DNA of 64,000 nt from the NCBI GenBank assembly GCA_901472455.1, contig LR590464.1, positions 4,526,001 through 4,590,000 of the forward strand, written 5' to 3'. Under the pieces are notes generated by a model. The model worked only from the letters and a program-made list of their open reading frames with translations, was not told the origin of the DNA and searched no databases. Below, one piece after another: positions 23,266 to 37,169 of this stretch (its first letter is position 1; every line of letters begins with the position of its first letter). The translations under genes and the position numbers were made by a program. Source of the stretch: Leclercia adecarboxylata. Lineage in GTDB: Bacteria > Pseudomonadota > Gammaproteobacteria > Enterobacterales > Enterobacteriaceae.

Positions 23266-24448
23266 ATGTCCCATCGCCGCTTAGCCCTGAAAGGAGCCTT
23301 CTCCTTTTCCAATCCTGCGGTTCGCGCCTGGCTTTTCCAGATACTCGCTGTTCTCGCTGTCCTGGCCGTCGCGATCTACTTGTTCCATAACACCGTTACC
23401 AACCTGAGTACACGCGGCATTACTTCGGGCTTTGCCTTCCTTGACCGTAGTGCGGGATTTGGCATCGTTCAGCACTTAATAGATTACACCGAAGGAGATA
23501 CCTACGGTCGCGTATTCCTGGTCGGCCTGATGAATACCCTGCTGGTCTCCGGGTTATGCATTGTTTTTGCTTCTCTGCTGGGCTTTTTCCTGGGCCTTGC
23601 ACGTCTGTCTGATAACTGGCTGCTGCGTAAGCTTTCCACGTTTTTATATTGAGACGTTCCGTAATATCCCGCCGCTGCTCCAGATCTTCTTCTGGTATTT
23701 CGCCGTTTTGCGTAACCTGCCCGGACCTCGCCAGGCGGTGGATGCCTTCGATCTGGCCTTTTTAAGCAATCGCGGGTTGTATATCCCGTCTCCGCAGATT
23801 GCCGAAGGAATGCTGGCGCTGCTGGCGGCTCTGGCGTGCGTGGTGATCGTCTCCGTCGCGCTGTTCCGCTACAACCGAATGCATCAGATCAAAACCGGAC
23901 AGTTACGGCGCACCTGGCCGGTAACGCTGATCTTGCTGGTGATCCTGTCGGGTCTGGCGCACGTCATTTTTGGTCCGGCGATGCACTGGGATGTGCCGCA
24001 GTTGCGGGGGTTTAATTTCCGCGGCGGTATGGTATTAATTCCTGAGCTGGCTGCTCTGACGCTGGCACTTTCGATCTATACCTCAGCCTTTATCGCAGAA
24101 ATTATTCGTGCCGGCATTCAGGCCGTTCCTCACGGCCAGCATGAAGCCGCTCGCTCGCTTGGCCTGCCAAACCCGGTCACGCTACGTCAGGTCATCATTC
24201 CCCAGGCCATGCGGGTTATCATCCCACCGCTGACCAGCCAGTATCTGAACATTGTGAAAAACTCGTCCCTTGCGGCCGCGATTGGCTATCCCGATATGGT
24301 TTCTCTGTTTGCCGGCACCGTTCTTAACCAGACGGGCCAGGCTATCGAAACGATCGCCATCACGATGTCGGTTTACCTGATTATCAGCCTGACCATTTCC
24401 CTGTTAATGAATATCTATAACCGTCGCATCGCGCTGGTTGAACGCTAA
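23266..24448 (+). CDS. yhdX: YhdX, amino-acid ABC transporter permease (one indel)
   Basis: YhdX is an AapQ-like inner-membrane subunit that forms the channel with YhdY. The start at 23266 (MSHRRLALKGAFSFSN) fits E. coli. About eight hydrophobic helices are visible. The permease coupling loop for the ATPase is GIQAVPHGQHEAARSLGLPN, with RQVIIPQAMRVIIPPL after it. An extra T in the run at 23641-23645 splits the frame at LSTFYIETFRNIPPL; corrected length is about 393 residues. yhdY starts 7 bases after its stop. Confidence 0.93.
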
Positions 24449-24454
24449 GGAATC

Positions 24455-25561
24455 ATGATGACAAAAGCCGTCTTGTCTCACCCTGTGCGTCCGGCCACGA
24501 CCGGCAATGGACGCATTATTATCTGGGTACGTAAAAACCTGTTCTCCAGCTGGAGTAATAGCTTACTCACCCTGCTCTGTTTCTGGCTGATGTGGGAGCT
24601 GATCCCGCCCCTGCTCAATTGGGCGTTTTTGCAGGCTAACTGGGTCGGCACCACGCGCGCCGATTGTACGAAAGAGGGTGCCTGCTGGGTCTTCATTCAT
24701 CAGCGCTTCGGCCAGTTCATGTATGGGCTTTACCCGCACGACCAGCGCTGGCGCATCAATCTTGCCCTGCTAGTGGGGCTGCTTTCTATCTTGCCCATGT
24801 TCTGGAAAGGATTACCGCAGCGGGGACGGTACATCGCCTGTTGGGCTGTGATCTATCCCCTCATCGTCTGGTTGTTACTCTATGGCGGTGTGCTGGGGCT
24901 GGAGCGCGTCGAAACCCGCCAGTGGGGTGGCCTGACGCTGACGCTGATTATCGCCTCGGTGGGGATAGCTGGCGCATTACCATTAGGTATTTTGCTGGCG
25001 CTGGGACGCCGTTCAACCATGCCGGTCGTGCGCATCCTGTCGGTGATTTTCATTGAGTTCTGGCGTGGAGTACCGCTGATCACCGTGCTGTTTATGTCGT
25101 CGGTAATGCTGCCGCTATTTATGGCAGAGGGCACCACCATCGACAAACTGATCCGCGCCCTGGTTGGCGTCATTTTGTTTCAGTCTGCCTATGTAGCTGA
25201 GGTCGTGCGCGGCGGGTTACAGGCACTGCCAAAGGGCCAGTACGAAGCCGCCGAATCGCTGGCGCTGGGATACTGGAAAACGCAGGGATTAGTGATCCTG
25301 CCGCAGGCGCTGAAACTGGTGATACCGGGTCTGGTGAACACCATTATTGCGCTGTTCAAAGATACCAGTCTGGTGATCATCATTGGTTTATTCGATCTCT
25401 TCAGTAGCGTGCAGCAGGCCACTGTCGACCCGGCGTGGCTGGGCATGTCGACAGAAGGCTATGTTTTTGCTGCGCTTATCTACTGGATTTTCTGTTTTAG
25501 CATGTCGCGCTACAGCCAGCATCTGGAAAAGCGCTTTAACACCGGGCGTACACCGCACTGA
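24455..25561 (+). CDS. yhdY: YhdY, amino-acid ABC transporter permease
   Basis: YhdY is the second channel subunit (AapM-like) of the amino-acid importer. Its 368 residues include about eight membrane helices. The characteristic soluble insert near the N-terminus is [20 protein letters not shown], and the coupling loop is [20 protein letters not shown] with [16 protein letters not shown]. Two adjacent ATGs (24455 and 24458) are possible starts; E. coli has a single Met here. The frame is intact and the gene lies 7 bases upstream of yhdZ. Confidence 0.95.
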   Translation: MMTKAVLSHPVRPATTGNGRIIIWVRKNLFSSWSNSLLTLLCFWLMWELIPPLLNWAFLQANWVGTTRADCTKEGACWVFIHQRFGQFMYGLYPHDQRWRINLALLVGLLSILPMFWKGLPQRGRYIACWAVIYPLIVWLLLYGGVLGLERVETRQWGGLTLTLIIASVGIAGALPLGILLALGRRSTMPVVRILSVIFIEFWRGVPLITVLFMSSVMLPLFMAEGTTIDKLIRALVGVILFQSAYVAEVVRGGLQALPKGQYEAAESLALGYWKTQGLVILPQALKLVIPGLVNTIIALFKDTSLVIIIGLFDLFSSVQQATVDPAWLGMSTEGYVFAALIYWIFCFSMSRYSQHLEKRFNTGRTPH

Positions 25562-25568
25562 GGAACCT

Positions 25569-26327
25569 ATGAGCCAGATAACTATGACCCCCGCTGACGC
25601 GATGATTACGCTGGATAATGTGAATAAGTGGTACGGGCAATTTCACGTTCTGAAAGACATTAACCTGAAGGTAAAACAAGGGGAACGTATTGTCCTTTGC
25701 GGCCCTTCAGGCTCGGGTAAATCAACTACCATCCGCTGCATTAACCATCTGGAAGAGCATCAGCAGGGACGGATTGTTGTTGATGGTATTGAGCTGAACG
25801 ACGACATCCGTAATGTGGAGCGTGTTCGCCAGGAAGTGGGTATGGTATTCCAGCATTTTAATCTGTTCCCCCACCTGACCGTTCTGCAAAATTGCACCCT
25901 GGCCCCCATCTGGGTACGCAAAATGCCAAAAAAGGAAGCGGAGGCGCTGGCCATGCACTATCTGGAACGCGTGCGCATCGCAGAACACGCACATAAATTT
26001 CCAGGGCAGATCTCGGGAGGACAGCAGCAGCGCGTGGCCATCGCCCGCTCTCTGTGTATGAAACCGAAAATTATGCTGTTCGATGAACCTACCTCAGCTC
26101 TGGATCCTGAGATGGTGAAAGAAGTGCTGGATACCATGATAGGGCTGGCTGAATCAGGAATGACGATGCTGTGCGTGACGCATGAAATGGGTTTTGCCAG
26201 AACCGTAGCAGATCGGGTCATCTTTATGGATCGCGGGGAGATCGTCGAGCAAGCGCCACCGGAAGAATTCTTCTCTCACCCTAAATCGGAACGTACACGC
26301 GCGTTCTTGTCACAGGTTATTCACTGA
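25569..26327 (+). CDS. yhdZ: YhdZ, amino-acid ABC transporter ATPase
   Basis: YhdZ powers the YhdWXY importer by ATP hydrolysis at the inner face of the membrane. All ABC motifs are intact: Walker [11 protein letters not shown]-loop [15 protein letters not shown], signature [15 protein letters not shown], Walker [16 protein letters not shown] and the switch histidine in VTHEMGFA. Length is 252 residues from the ATG at 25569, preceded by GAGGAACC. The longer in-frame extension overlaps yhdY and was rejected. It is the last gene of the operon; a REP element follows. Confidence 0.96.
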   Translation: MSQITMTPADAMITLDNVNKWYGQFHVLKDINLKVKQGERIVLCGPSGSGKSTTIRCINHLEEHQQGRIVVDGIELNDDIRNVERVRQEVGMVFQHFNLFPHLTVLQNCTLAPIWVRKMPKKEAEALAMHYLERVRIAEHAHKFPGQISGGQQQRVAIARSLCMKPKIMLFDEPTSALDPEMVKEVLDTMIGLAESGMTMLCVTHEMGFARTVADRVIFMDRGEIVEQAPPEEFFSHPKSERTRAFLSQVIH

Positions 26328-26336
26328 TCGTTTGCA

Positions 26337-26370
26337 CTGCCCGGTGGCGCTACGCTTACCGGGCTTACGG
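26337..26370. repeat. REP (repetitive extragenic palindrome) element
   Basis: TGCCCGGTGGCGCTACGCTTACCGGGCTTAC has the imperfect stem GCCCGGT / ACCGGGC and sequence of the palindromic units common in Enterobacter, Klebsiella and Salmonella. It lies between the convergent ends of yhdZ and the rrn operon. Only one copy is seen. Confidence 0.75.
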
Positions 26371-26407
26371 TATGCGCGCTTTCCACGCGTTTTACGGAAC
26401 GCATAAC

Positions 26408-26440
26408 GCAAAAAGGCCATCCTTACGGATGGCCTTTTCA
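26408..26440 (-). terminator. rrn operon terminator
   Basis: On the minus strand, AAAAGGCCATCC / GGATGGCCTTTT with a four-base loop is followed by TTGCGTT, just downstream of the last 5S gene. It is typical of enterobacterial rrn terminators. Confidence 0.85.
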
Positions 26441-26448
26441 CTTATTTG

Positions 26449-26568
26449 ATGTCTGGCAGTTCCCTACTCTCGCATGGGGAGACCCCACACTACCATCGGC
26501 GCTACGGCGTTTCACTTCTGAGTTCGGCATGGGGTCAGGTGGGACCACCGCGCTACAGCCGCCAGACA
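26449..26568 (-). rRNA. rrfF: 5S ribosomal RNA (distal copy)
   Basis: The 120-base sequence matches E. coli 5S rRNA, including CCCACCTGACCCCATGCC and GAACTCAGAAGTGAAACGCC. Its 5' and 3' ends carry the compensated pair TGTCTGG / CCAGACA. It is the extra 5S gene after tRNA-Thr, as in E. coli rrnD. Confidence 0.96.
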
Positions 26569-26604
26569 AATTCTTTTCTACGCGCCGAACTTTAACCTAA
26601 AAAC

Positions 26605-26680
26605 TGGTGCTGATACCCAGAGTCGAACTGGGGACCTCACCCTTACCAAGGGTGCGCTCTACCAACTGAGCCATATCAGC
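26605..26680 (-). tRNA. thrV: tRNA-Thr (GGT)
   Basis: A 76-base cloverleaf starts GCTGATATGGCTCAGTTGG and ends in encoded CCA. The anticodon loop CTTGGTAAG gives anticodon GGT. It lies between the two 5S genes, as thrV does in E. coli rrnD. Confidence 0.96.
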
Positions 26681-26692
26681 ACACTTAATTTG

Positions 26693-26812
26693 ATGCCTGG
26701 CAGTTCCCTACTCTCGCATGGGGAGACCCCACACTACCATCGGCGCTACGGCGTTTCACTTCTGAGTTCGGCATGGGGTCAGGTGGGACCACCGCGCTAC
26801 AGCCGCCAGGCA
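26693..26812 (-). rRNA. rrfD: 5S ribosomal RNA (proximal copy)
   Basis: A 120-base 5S gene with standard ends TGCCTGG / CCAGGCAT, otherwise near-identical to the distal copy. It lies 90 bases after the 23S gene. Confidence 0.96.
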
Positions 26813-26902
26813 AATTCTGTTTTCCGGGCCGCCGCACGGGCCACCCGGTTAATCTGTATCAGCTGAAAATTGTCTCAGTCGCCGAAACAGCTTCGGCGTT
26901 GT

Positions 26903-29810
<2,908 letters not shown>

Positions 29811-30015
29811 TCACAACCCGAAGCTGTTTCACTTCTGATTGCGAAATCTGAGACCCGACCACACCTTCATCTGCTCTTATTACGGAGAACAGACACGGTG
29901 CGTCGTTTCAATTTTCAGCTTGATCCAGATTTTTAAAGAGCAAATATCTCAAACATGACTCTGAAGTCAGTTTTGAGATATGGGGGTCGGCGACTTTCAC
30001 TCACAAACCAGCAAG
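29811..30015 (-). other. tRNA-Glu to 23S spacer with boxA
   Basis: This processed spacer contains an antitermination boxA-like element (GCTCTTTAAAAATCTGG on the minus strand, about 29927-29943). It also holds sequences that pair around the 23S ends for RNase III cleavage. No gene is present. Confidence 0.6.
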
Positions 30016-30091
30016 TGGCGTCCCCTAGGGGATTCGAACCCCTGTTACCGCCGTGAAAGGGCGGTGTCCTGGGCCTCTAGACGAAGGGGAC
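30016..30091 (-). tRNA. tRNA-Glu (TTC) in the 16S-23S spacer
   Basis: A 76-base cloverleaf starts GTCCCCTTCGTCTAGAGGCC and ends in encoded CCA. The anticodon is TTC in the loop CCTTTCACGG. It is the sole spacer tRNA. In E. coli the rrn operon at this chromosomal position carries tRNA-Ile and tRNA-Ala. Confidence 0.97.
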
Positions 30092-30176
30092 GTATAGTCT
30101 GCTTCGGCAAGACGCCTTGCTTTTTACTTTTCATCAGACAATCTGTGTGGACACTACAAAGGCAGGTTCTTTAAGG

Positions 30177-31715
<1,539 letters not shown>

Positions 31716-31847
31716 AAGTTTGATGCTCGTGAATTAAACTTCGTAATGAATTACGTATGTTCACTCAGAGACTTGGTATTCATTTATTGTCTTTCGACAT
31801 TAAGAATCCATGTCACTTTGAGTGCCCACACAGATTGTCTGATAAAT

Positions 31848-31859
31848 TGTTAAAGAGCA
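31848..31859 (-). promoter_or_regulatory. boxA antitermination element of the rrn leader
   Basis: TGCTCTTTAACA on the minus strand is the standard rrn boxA bound by NusB/NusE, about 130 bases upstream of 16S. Confidence 0.85.
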
Positions 31860-31897
31860 GTGCAACGCGGCTTTCGCTCACCGTTGCGAGGTGGCGT

Positions 31898-31925
31898 ATA
31901 TTACGCTTTCCTCTTTCAGAGTCAA
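31898..31925 (-). promoter_or_regulatory. rrn promoter P2
   Basis: On the minus strand TTGACT and TAATAT are separated by 16 bases, upstream of the leader boxA. The position and sequence fit enterobacterial rrn P2. Confidence 0.85.
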
Positions 31926-32005
31926 GCGATTATTTTCGCTTTTCTCTTCAACCGGCCCGGCTGTTTGTGTGAAGTGATTCACATCCGCCGTGTCGATGGA
32001 GGCGC

Positions 32006-32050
32006 ATTATAGGGATCCCAGTTTTTAGCACAAGCATTTTTTTCGATCTT
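32006..32050 (-). promoter_or_regulatory. rrn promoter P1 with UP element
   Basis: On the minus strand the -35 TTGTGC (32028-32033) and a perfect -10 TATAAT (32006-32011) are 16 bases apart. They are followed by the GCGCC discriminator that makes rRNA promoters sensitive to ppGpp. The A-rich tract just upstream (GAAAAAAATGC) is an UP element for the alpha C-terminal domain. Fis sites are expected between here and yrdA (32051-32186), but I cannot place them with confidence. The stretch 31716-32186 has no gene. Confidence 0.85.
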
Positions 32051-32186
32051 TTCTACTGACTGTTCTTTTTTCGTTCTTTTCGCCGAAGTCCCACGCGATC
32101 CGCTCAAATAATGACGCAATTCCTCCTTGATCAAGCAGAATAATAGGATCAAAGTTTCTATAAAAAGCACATCAGTCGAGGTTGAT

Positions 32187-32741
32187 ATGTCTGTAGCACT
32201 CCGTCCCTATAAAGATCTTTTCCCCAAAAAAGGCGATCGCGTCTTGATCGACAGCAGCAGTGTGGTCATTGGTGATGTCCGTATGGGCGACGACGTCAGT
32301 ATCTGGCCCCTGGTTGCCATCCGTGGAGATGTTAACTATGTCTCCATCGGCGCACGCACCAATATTCAGGATGGCAGCGTGCTGCACGTTACCCATAAAT
32401 CCTCTTATAACCCTGAAGGCAACCCGCTAATCATTGGTGAAGAAGTTACTGTCGGTCATAAGGTGATGCTGCACGGTTGCACCATCGGCAATCGTGTTCT
32501 GGTGGGTATGGGATCTATTTTATTGGATGGTGTGGTAGTAGAAGATGATGTGATGATTGGTGCCGGGAGTCTGGTTCCGCAAAATAAGCGGTTAGAAAGC
32601 GGCTTTCTTTATTTAGGTAGCCCGGTGAAACAGATCCGCCCCCTGACAGAAGCGGAGAAGGAAGGCCTGAAGTACTCAGCCAATAACTATGTTAAGTGGA
32701 AGAATGACTATCTGGATCAAGAGAGCCAGAACCAGCCCTGA
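32187..32741 (+). CDS. yrdA: YrdA, gamma-carbonic-anhydrase-like hexapeptide protein
   Basis: A left-handed beta-helix protein of the gamma-carbonic anhydrase family that forms trimers and binds a metal between subunits. Enzymatic activity in E. coli is doubtful. The start at 32187 (MSVALRPYKDLFPKKGDRV) gives the usual 184 residues; the 20-residue in-frame extension overlaps the rrn promoter region and was rejected. Hexapeptide turns and metal histidines are seen in HVTHKSSYNP and VTVGHKVMLHGCTIGN. It converges with yrdB, whose stop lies 25 bases inside the yrdA end. Confidence 0.95.
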   Translation: MSVALRPYKDLFPKKGDRVLIDSSSVVIGDVRMGDDVSIWPLVAIRGDVNYVSIGARTNIQDGSVLHVTHKSSYNPEGNPLIIGEEVTVGHKVMLHGCTIGNRVLVGMGSILLDGVVVEDDVMIGAGSLVPQNKRLESGFLYLGSPVKQIRPLTEAEKEGLKYSANNYVKWKNDYLDQESQNQP

Positions 32742-32965
32742 TCATCTTCTTCGCCTGCACGGATCGCATCGCTGGCTTCTTCTTCCAGATCCCAGCGATG
32801 TTCACGAAAAAGAGTGAGTGGCAGGCCTTCGCCAAAACGACGAACCAGTGTTGCCCCTTCAATCGCACACATCGCTTGCATGCCGTTCACCAGAGCGGGA
32901 AAACAGACGGCCCGCTTTTCGTCGTCCCACGTTTCCCGGTCCGAAAACTGGATCGCCTGGTTCAT
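32717..32965 (-). CDS. yrdB: YrdB, conserved small protein (DUF1488)
   Basis: The 82-residue acidic protein matches E. coli YrdB ([20 protein letters not shown], ending DDQGWFWLS). No membrane segment or known motif is visible and the function is unknown. Its start ATG overlaps the aroE stop (ATGA at 32962-32965), so it is translationally coupled to aroE. It overlaps yrdA tail to tail by 25 bases. Confidence 0.93.
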   Translation of the reverse strand: MNQAIQFSDRETWDDEKRAVCFPALVNGMQAMCAIEGATLVRRFGEGLPLTLFREHRWDLEEEASDAIRAGEEDDQGWFWLS

Positions 32966-33781
32966 GCCGACAGCTCCTGTTTGAGCTTTTCAATCACGGG
33001 TTCGACTGCTGGCAATACACCGTGCCACAACAGTACGGCGTGTGCGGCCTGCCCCACCAGCATTCCCAGCCCATCAGCAAGATGTTTTGCACCGTGTTGT
33101 TCACACCAGCTCAGAAAAGACGTTTTGCCTTTTTGGTAGAACATGTCGTAGCAATGAACATGCGCGTTAACTAATGAAGAAGGAATGGCGGGAACCTCGC
33201 CAGCAATACCGCTCGAGGTCGCATTAATGATCAGATCAAATTCATGACCGCTTAACGCATCCATGTCCACCGCATGAATGCTCCCGGTATGGGCAAACAA
33301 GGTGGCCAGCTCTACGGCACGGGAATAAGTACGATTCGTTATGGTCACAGCGCAATCCAGAGAGAGCAGCGGTAAAATAACCCCACGCGAAGCCCCACCC
33401 GCACCTATCAACAGGACGCGCGCGCCTGGTTTGATAAATGATAGCCGCTCCAGATCGCTCAGCAAGCCGATACCGTCCGTGTTATCCCCCAGAATCCGGC
33501 CATCTTCAAGCCGTTTAAGGGTATTCACCGCTCCCGCGAGAGACGCACGTTCCGTTAATTCATCGGCACGCTCGAATGCCTCTTCCTTAAAAGGCACGGT
33601 GACATTTGCCCCTTTTCCGCCACCAGCAAAAAAGTTATTCAACGTCATGACAAAGTCATCGACAGGCGCAAGTACACGACCATAAGGATGATCAATGTGC
33701 AGCTGCTGCGCAAACTGCTGATGAATAAACGGTGACTTGCTGTGAGCGATTGGATTACCAAAAAACGGCGTACGCTTCCAT
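32962..33781 (-). CDS. aroE: AroE, NADP shikimate dehydrogenase (one indel near start)
   Basis: AroE reduces 3-dehydroshikimate to shikimate. The restored start is the ATG at 33779-33781 ([20 protein letters not shown]). An extra base in the six-base run at 33760-33765 hides it and produces a false start MRWKRTPF at 33786. Catalytic Lys and Asp lie in [11 protein letters not shown] and [10 protein letters not shown]. The NADP loop is [14 protein letters not shown] followed by TNRTYSRA, and [15 protein letters not shown] is conserved. It is four bases after tsaC and overlaps yrdB. With aroQ it gives two shikimate-pathway genes in this window. Confidence 0.95.
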
Positions 33782-33785
33782 CTCA

Positions 33786-34360
33786 TTACCCCTGGCGAAA
33801 ACGTTCGCCGGTCAAAGCATCACGAATTTCTGACGGATTCAGGCGACCACCGGTTTCACCGATAACCACAGGAAAATCGTTACCAAACTGCGCTAACACC
33901 TCTTCTGCGGTGCGGCATGGAGGCAACCCCCGTCAGATTGGCGCTGGTAGATACCAGCGGTTTACCAAAACGATGGCAGAGTTTCGATAACCAAGGGATG
34001 GTCTGTTACGCGAACGGCGAGTGAATCAAACCGTCCCGTCAGCCACCGCGGTGTCGTCGGCAGCGCAGGGAATACAAAGGTCACGGGACCCGGCCAGGCC
34101 GCAAAAATAGTTTCACGTTGCGCAGACGTCAACATGGAATCATCAATATAAGGTTTAAGCTGGTCGAAACTGGCAGCAATGAGAATCAGCCCTTTTTCAA
34201 CCGGCCTTTGTTTGAGTGTTAACAGGCGCGATACGGCTAATTCGCTGTCGGGATCGCATCCCACCCCAAAAACAGCTTCTGTTGGATAAGCGATGACATC
34301 TTCTTTATTCAGTACGTCCACTGCATGCGCAATGGAGTCTGATTGCAGGTTATTATTCAC
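33786..34360 (-). CDS. tsaC: TsaC (YrdC), threonylcarbamoyl-AMP synthase (two indels)
   Basis: TsaC makes threonylcarbamoyl-AMP from threonine, bicarbonate and ATP, the first step toward t6A37 in ANN-reading tRNAs. Translation starts with GTG at 34358-34360 ([14 protein letters not shown]), overlapping the end of yrdD by 8 bases; the longer frame to 34390 is inside yrdD. The fold signature [30 protein letters not shown] and [11 protein letters not shown] are clear. Extra bases at 33982-33984 and 33927-33931 break the C-terminal third. Correction restores [20 protein letters not shown] and [20 protein letters not shown], 190 residues. Confidence 0.93.
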
Positions 34361-34908
34361 TTTTTTGATCCGCCGAAACCGGCTTTCCACATTGTTTACT
34401 GGCGCAAAAACGCTTCATGCCTTGCGCCGTTTTCTTCTCGATAAGTAGCGGGTAGTGGCACTCAGGACAACTTCCCGCCACCGGTTTGAAATTAGTCACG
34501 AATTGACATTCAGGATAACGATCGCAGGAATGGAATGTCTTACCATAACGTGAACGCCGTTGAACAAGGTGGCCGCTGTCACATTGTGGACAGGCCAGGG
34601 CTGTCTCATCGGGTTTATCAATCTGTTCAGTATGTTCACATTCAGGATAGCGACTACACCCGATAAACATGCCATAGCGACCCTGACGCAGCGCCAGATC
34701 GCTGCCACATTGCGGGCATGCCTGTCCCTCCAGAACTTTAACAATATGCCCGTCCGCCTGACTTTTCAGGGGACGGACATAATCACAGTCTGGATAGTGT
34801 GAACAACCGAGAAACGGCCCGTGTTTACCGGACCGGATTACAAGCTCTGCCCCGCACTGCGGGCATGGCTCATTTTTGTGCACCGTAAATAGTGGCTGAT
34901 TTGGCCAT
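34353..34908 (-). CDS. yrdD: YrdD, topoisomerase-type zinc-ribbon protein
   Basis: YrdD has four zinc ribbons like those at the C-terminus of topoisomerase I ([80 protein letters not shown]). It probably binds single-stranded nucleic acid; its exact role is unknown. The restored start is the ATG at 34906-34908. Removing one G of the pair at 34894-34895 gives [15 protein letters not shown], as in E. coli. The apparent TTG start at 34913 (MLWPNQPLF) is an artefact of that extra base. About 185 residues. Confidence 0.92.
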
Positions 34909-34936
34909 AACAACTCTTGGGTGCTGCATGATGAAT

Positions 34937-35410
34937 TTAATGCAGCATACCTTCATTCACTTCAAAGAGTAATTCTTCCATTTGTTGATAGGCATTTTCA
35001 CAGCCTGGAATGTTGAACAGAACCATCAGGATGACCCATTTCAGATCTTCCAGCTCAAATTCTGCCGTATCCAGCGCCATGACGCGCTCTATCACCATTT
35101 CTCGCGTTTCGAGGTTCAGCACCTGAATCTGCTCAAGGAATAAAACAAATCCCCGGCAACTGGCATCCAGCCTTTCACACTCTTCAGCCGTATAAATGCG
35201 TACAGACAGTGGATCGGAAGCCAACTGCATCGGTTCGGCGAGGCCTTCCTGATAATCAGCCAGTTTTTCGAGCCATATTAACGCGTTGTAAATATCTTCC
35301 CGTTCGAAACCTGCATCGGTAAGATCGCGTGTAAGTTTGTCCTGATCCACGCGTGCTTCAGCTTCGTTATGGATGTAAGTCTCAAACAAATACATGAGTA
35401 CGTCGAACAT
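34937..35410 (-). CDS. smg: Smg, conserved DUF494 protein
   Basis: The 157-residue protein has the Smg signature [18 protein letters not shown] and is acidic and mostly helical. It always accompanies dprA in enterobacteria. Its function is not established. Its start overlaps the end of dprA by 29 bases, so the two are coupled. The frame is intact. Confidence 0.95.
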   Translation of the reverse strand: MFDVLMYLFETYIHNEAEARVDQDKLTRDLTDAGFEREDIYNALIWLEKLADYQEGLAEPMQLASDPLSVRIYTAEECERLDASCRGFVLFLEQIQVLNLETREMVIERVMALDTAEFELEDLKWVILMVLFNIPGCENAYQQMEELLFEVNEGMLH

Positions 35411-36507
35411 GGCTTGCCCTCCTTAATCGGACATAGCCGCCGGGTACAGCTGCGATCCATCCTGCTAACTCCAGTTCGAGTAGCTGTGCTACCGTTACTG
35501 GCACAGGTTGGCCGGCACGTTCAGCGACAACGTCAACAGGTGTTACCTCATCTCCTACGTTAGCCAGGAGCTCAGGAAATGGCAATGCTACCTGGTCCTG
35601 ATCTGATGAATAAAGCCAATTTTCGTGATCCTCAGGCAGCCAGTTAAGGCCATATTGCAAACTTTCCAGAATATCTTCGACCGCCGTTACTGCCGTGGCT
35701 CCCTGCTTAATTAACCAGTGCGGCCCCTCACATCCTGGATTTCCAATCGCCCCTGGCAGCGCAAAGACTTCACGCCCCTGTTCGAGTGCACATTTCGCCG
35801 TAACGAGTGAACCACTCTTTAATAGGGCTTCGATAACGAACACCCCCTGGCTGAGGCCACTAATGATACGGTTACGCCGGGGAAAATTACCGGGCCATGG
35901 CGGCGTAGCGAGAGGAAACTCCGAAACCACAGCGCCACCACTCTCAACAAGCTGCATGGCCAGCGAGTGATGGCCGGCGGGGATAGATCCCAGATAGGCC
36001 ATTGCCTAAAACCGCCACGCTTTTCCCTTTAACATTAAGCGCGGCACGATGTGCAACCCCATCAATCCCACAGGCGAGACCGCTGGTAATTGTCAGGCCC
36101 GCCTGGGCTAACTGTTCACACAGGATCTTGCCCCATCGCTCTCCGTACCAGGAATGGGAACGGCTACCCACGACGGCTAGCTGCAGGCTCGACAGCACCC
36201 GCACATCCCCCATGACGAACAGGGCGCCAGGGTAATCCGAAATTGCGCGCAGCTGGACGGGGTACAAGGCATTGTCAGCACATAACAGGTGATGGCCTGG
36301 CTCTGCAAGCCATTGCATGCTGCGTTCCAGCTCATCCGCGGAAAATGAAAAGAAGCGCGCCTTTTGCTTTTGGGTCAGCCCCACGCCTGTCAGCGCAGTG
36401 TTATCAATGTGGGGTTCACGCTGCAACTGCTGCGCTATCGCCACCATCTTATCGCCGTATAATTCTCCAATGCTTATCAGGCGTAACCATATCTCTGTGG
36501 ATGTCAT
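35382..36507 (-). CDS. dprA: DprA (Smf), DNA-processing protein (one indel)
   Basis: DprA protects incoming single-stranded DNA and loads RecA during natural transformation; its role in enterobacteria is less clear. The start is the ATG at 36505-36507 ([18 protein letters not shown]). A Rossmann-like core holds [28 protein letters not shown] and SVAVLGNGL, then [24 protein letters not shown] and [13 protein letters not shown]-terminal winged-helix domain ends [16 protein letters not shown]. One extra base near 35972-35977, between IYPRR and HHSLAMQL, breaks the frame. Corrected length is about 374 residues, so it is probably intact. Confidence 0.93.
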
Positions 36508-36634
36508 CCTTTCCCCTGCCACAAGCCGCTCTGGCAATCTTTGCGATTGGTCACTGATGCTGTCAATCAGAGGGGGTTTTGTCTAGAATAGAGGTTATAT
36601 TCTTATCAACTCCTGAATACGACTCTGGAAAAAT

Positions 36635-37144
36635 ATGGCAGTTTTGCAAGTGTTACATATCCCGGACGAGCGCCTTCGCAAAGTCGCCGAACCGGTTAAA
36701 GAAGTGAATGCAGAAACGCAACGTATCATTGATGATATGTTCGACACGATGTACGCCGAAGAAGGTATCGGTCTCGCAGCTACGCAGGTAGATATTCATC
36801 AGCGCATTATCGTGATTGATGTTTCCGAAAACCGTGAAGAACGCCTGGTATTAATTAACCCGGAGTTACTGGAAAAAAGCGGTGAAACCGGAATCGAAGA
36901 AGGCTGTCTCTCCATTCCTGAGCAGCGTGCGCTGGTTCCTCGCGCAGAGAAAGTTAAAATACGTGCGCTTGATCGCGACGGTAAGCCATTCGAACTGGAA
37001 GCGGACGATCTCCTGGCAATCTGCATTCAGCATGAAATGGATCATCTGGTCGGTAAGCTGTTTATCGATTACCTCTCTCCATTGAAACAGCAGCGTATTC
37101 GTCAGAAAGTAGAGAAACTGGACCGCATGCGCGCTCGCGCATAA
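36635..37144 (+). CDS. def: Def, peptide deformylase
   Basis: Def removes the formyl group from the N-terminal methionine of new proteins. The 169 residues contain all three signature motifs: GIGLAATQ (44-51), EEGCLSIPE with metal ligand Cys91, and QHEMDHL with His133, Glu134 and His137. The active form binds Fe2+. It is followed 25 bases later by fmt, which adds the formyl group to initiator tRNA, and is divergent from dprA. Confidence 0.97.
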   Translation: MAVLQVLHIPDERLRKVAEPVKEVNAETQRIIDDMFDTMYAEEGIGLAATQVDIHQRIIVIDVSENREERLVLINPELLEKSGETGIEEGCLSIPEQRALVPRAEKVKIRALDRDGKPFELEADDLLAICIQHEMDHLVGKLFIDYLSPLKQQRIRQKVEKLDRMRARA

Positions 37145-37169
37145 CGTGACCCCGGATACAAGGATTAAC

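Noticed and set aside
26449-26812. Direct repeat of about 120 bases
   Set aside because: It is the pair of 5S rRNA genes flanking tRNA-Thr, normal for this rrn operon.
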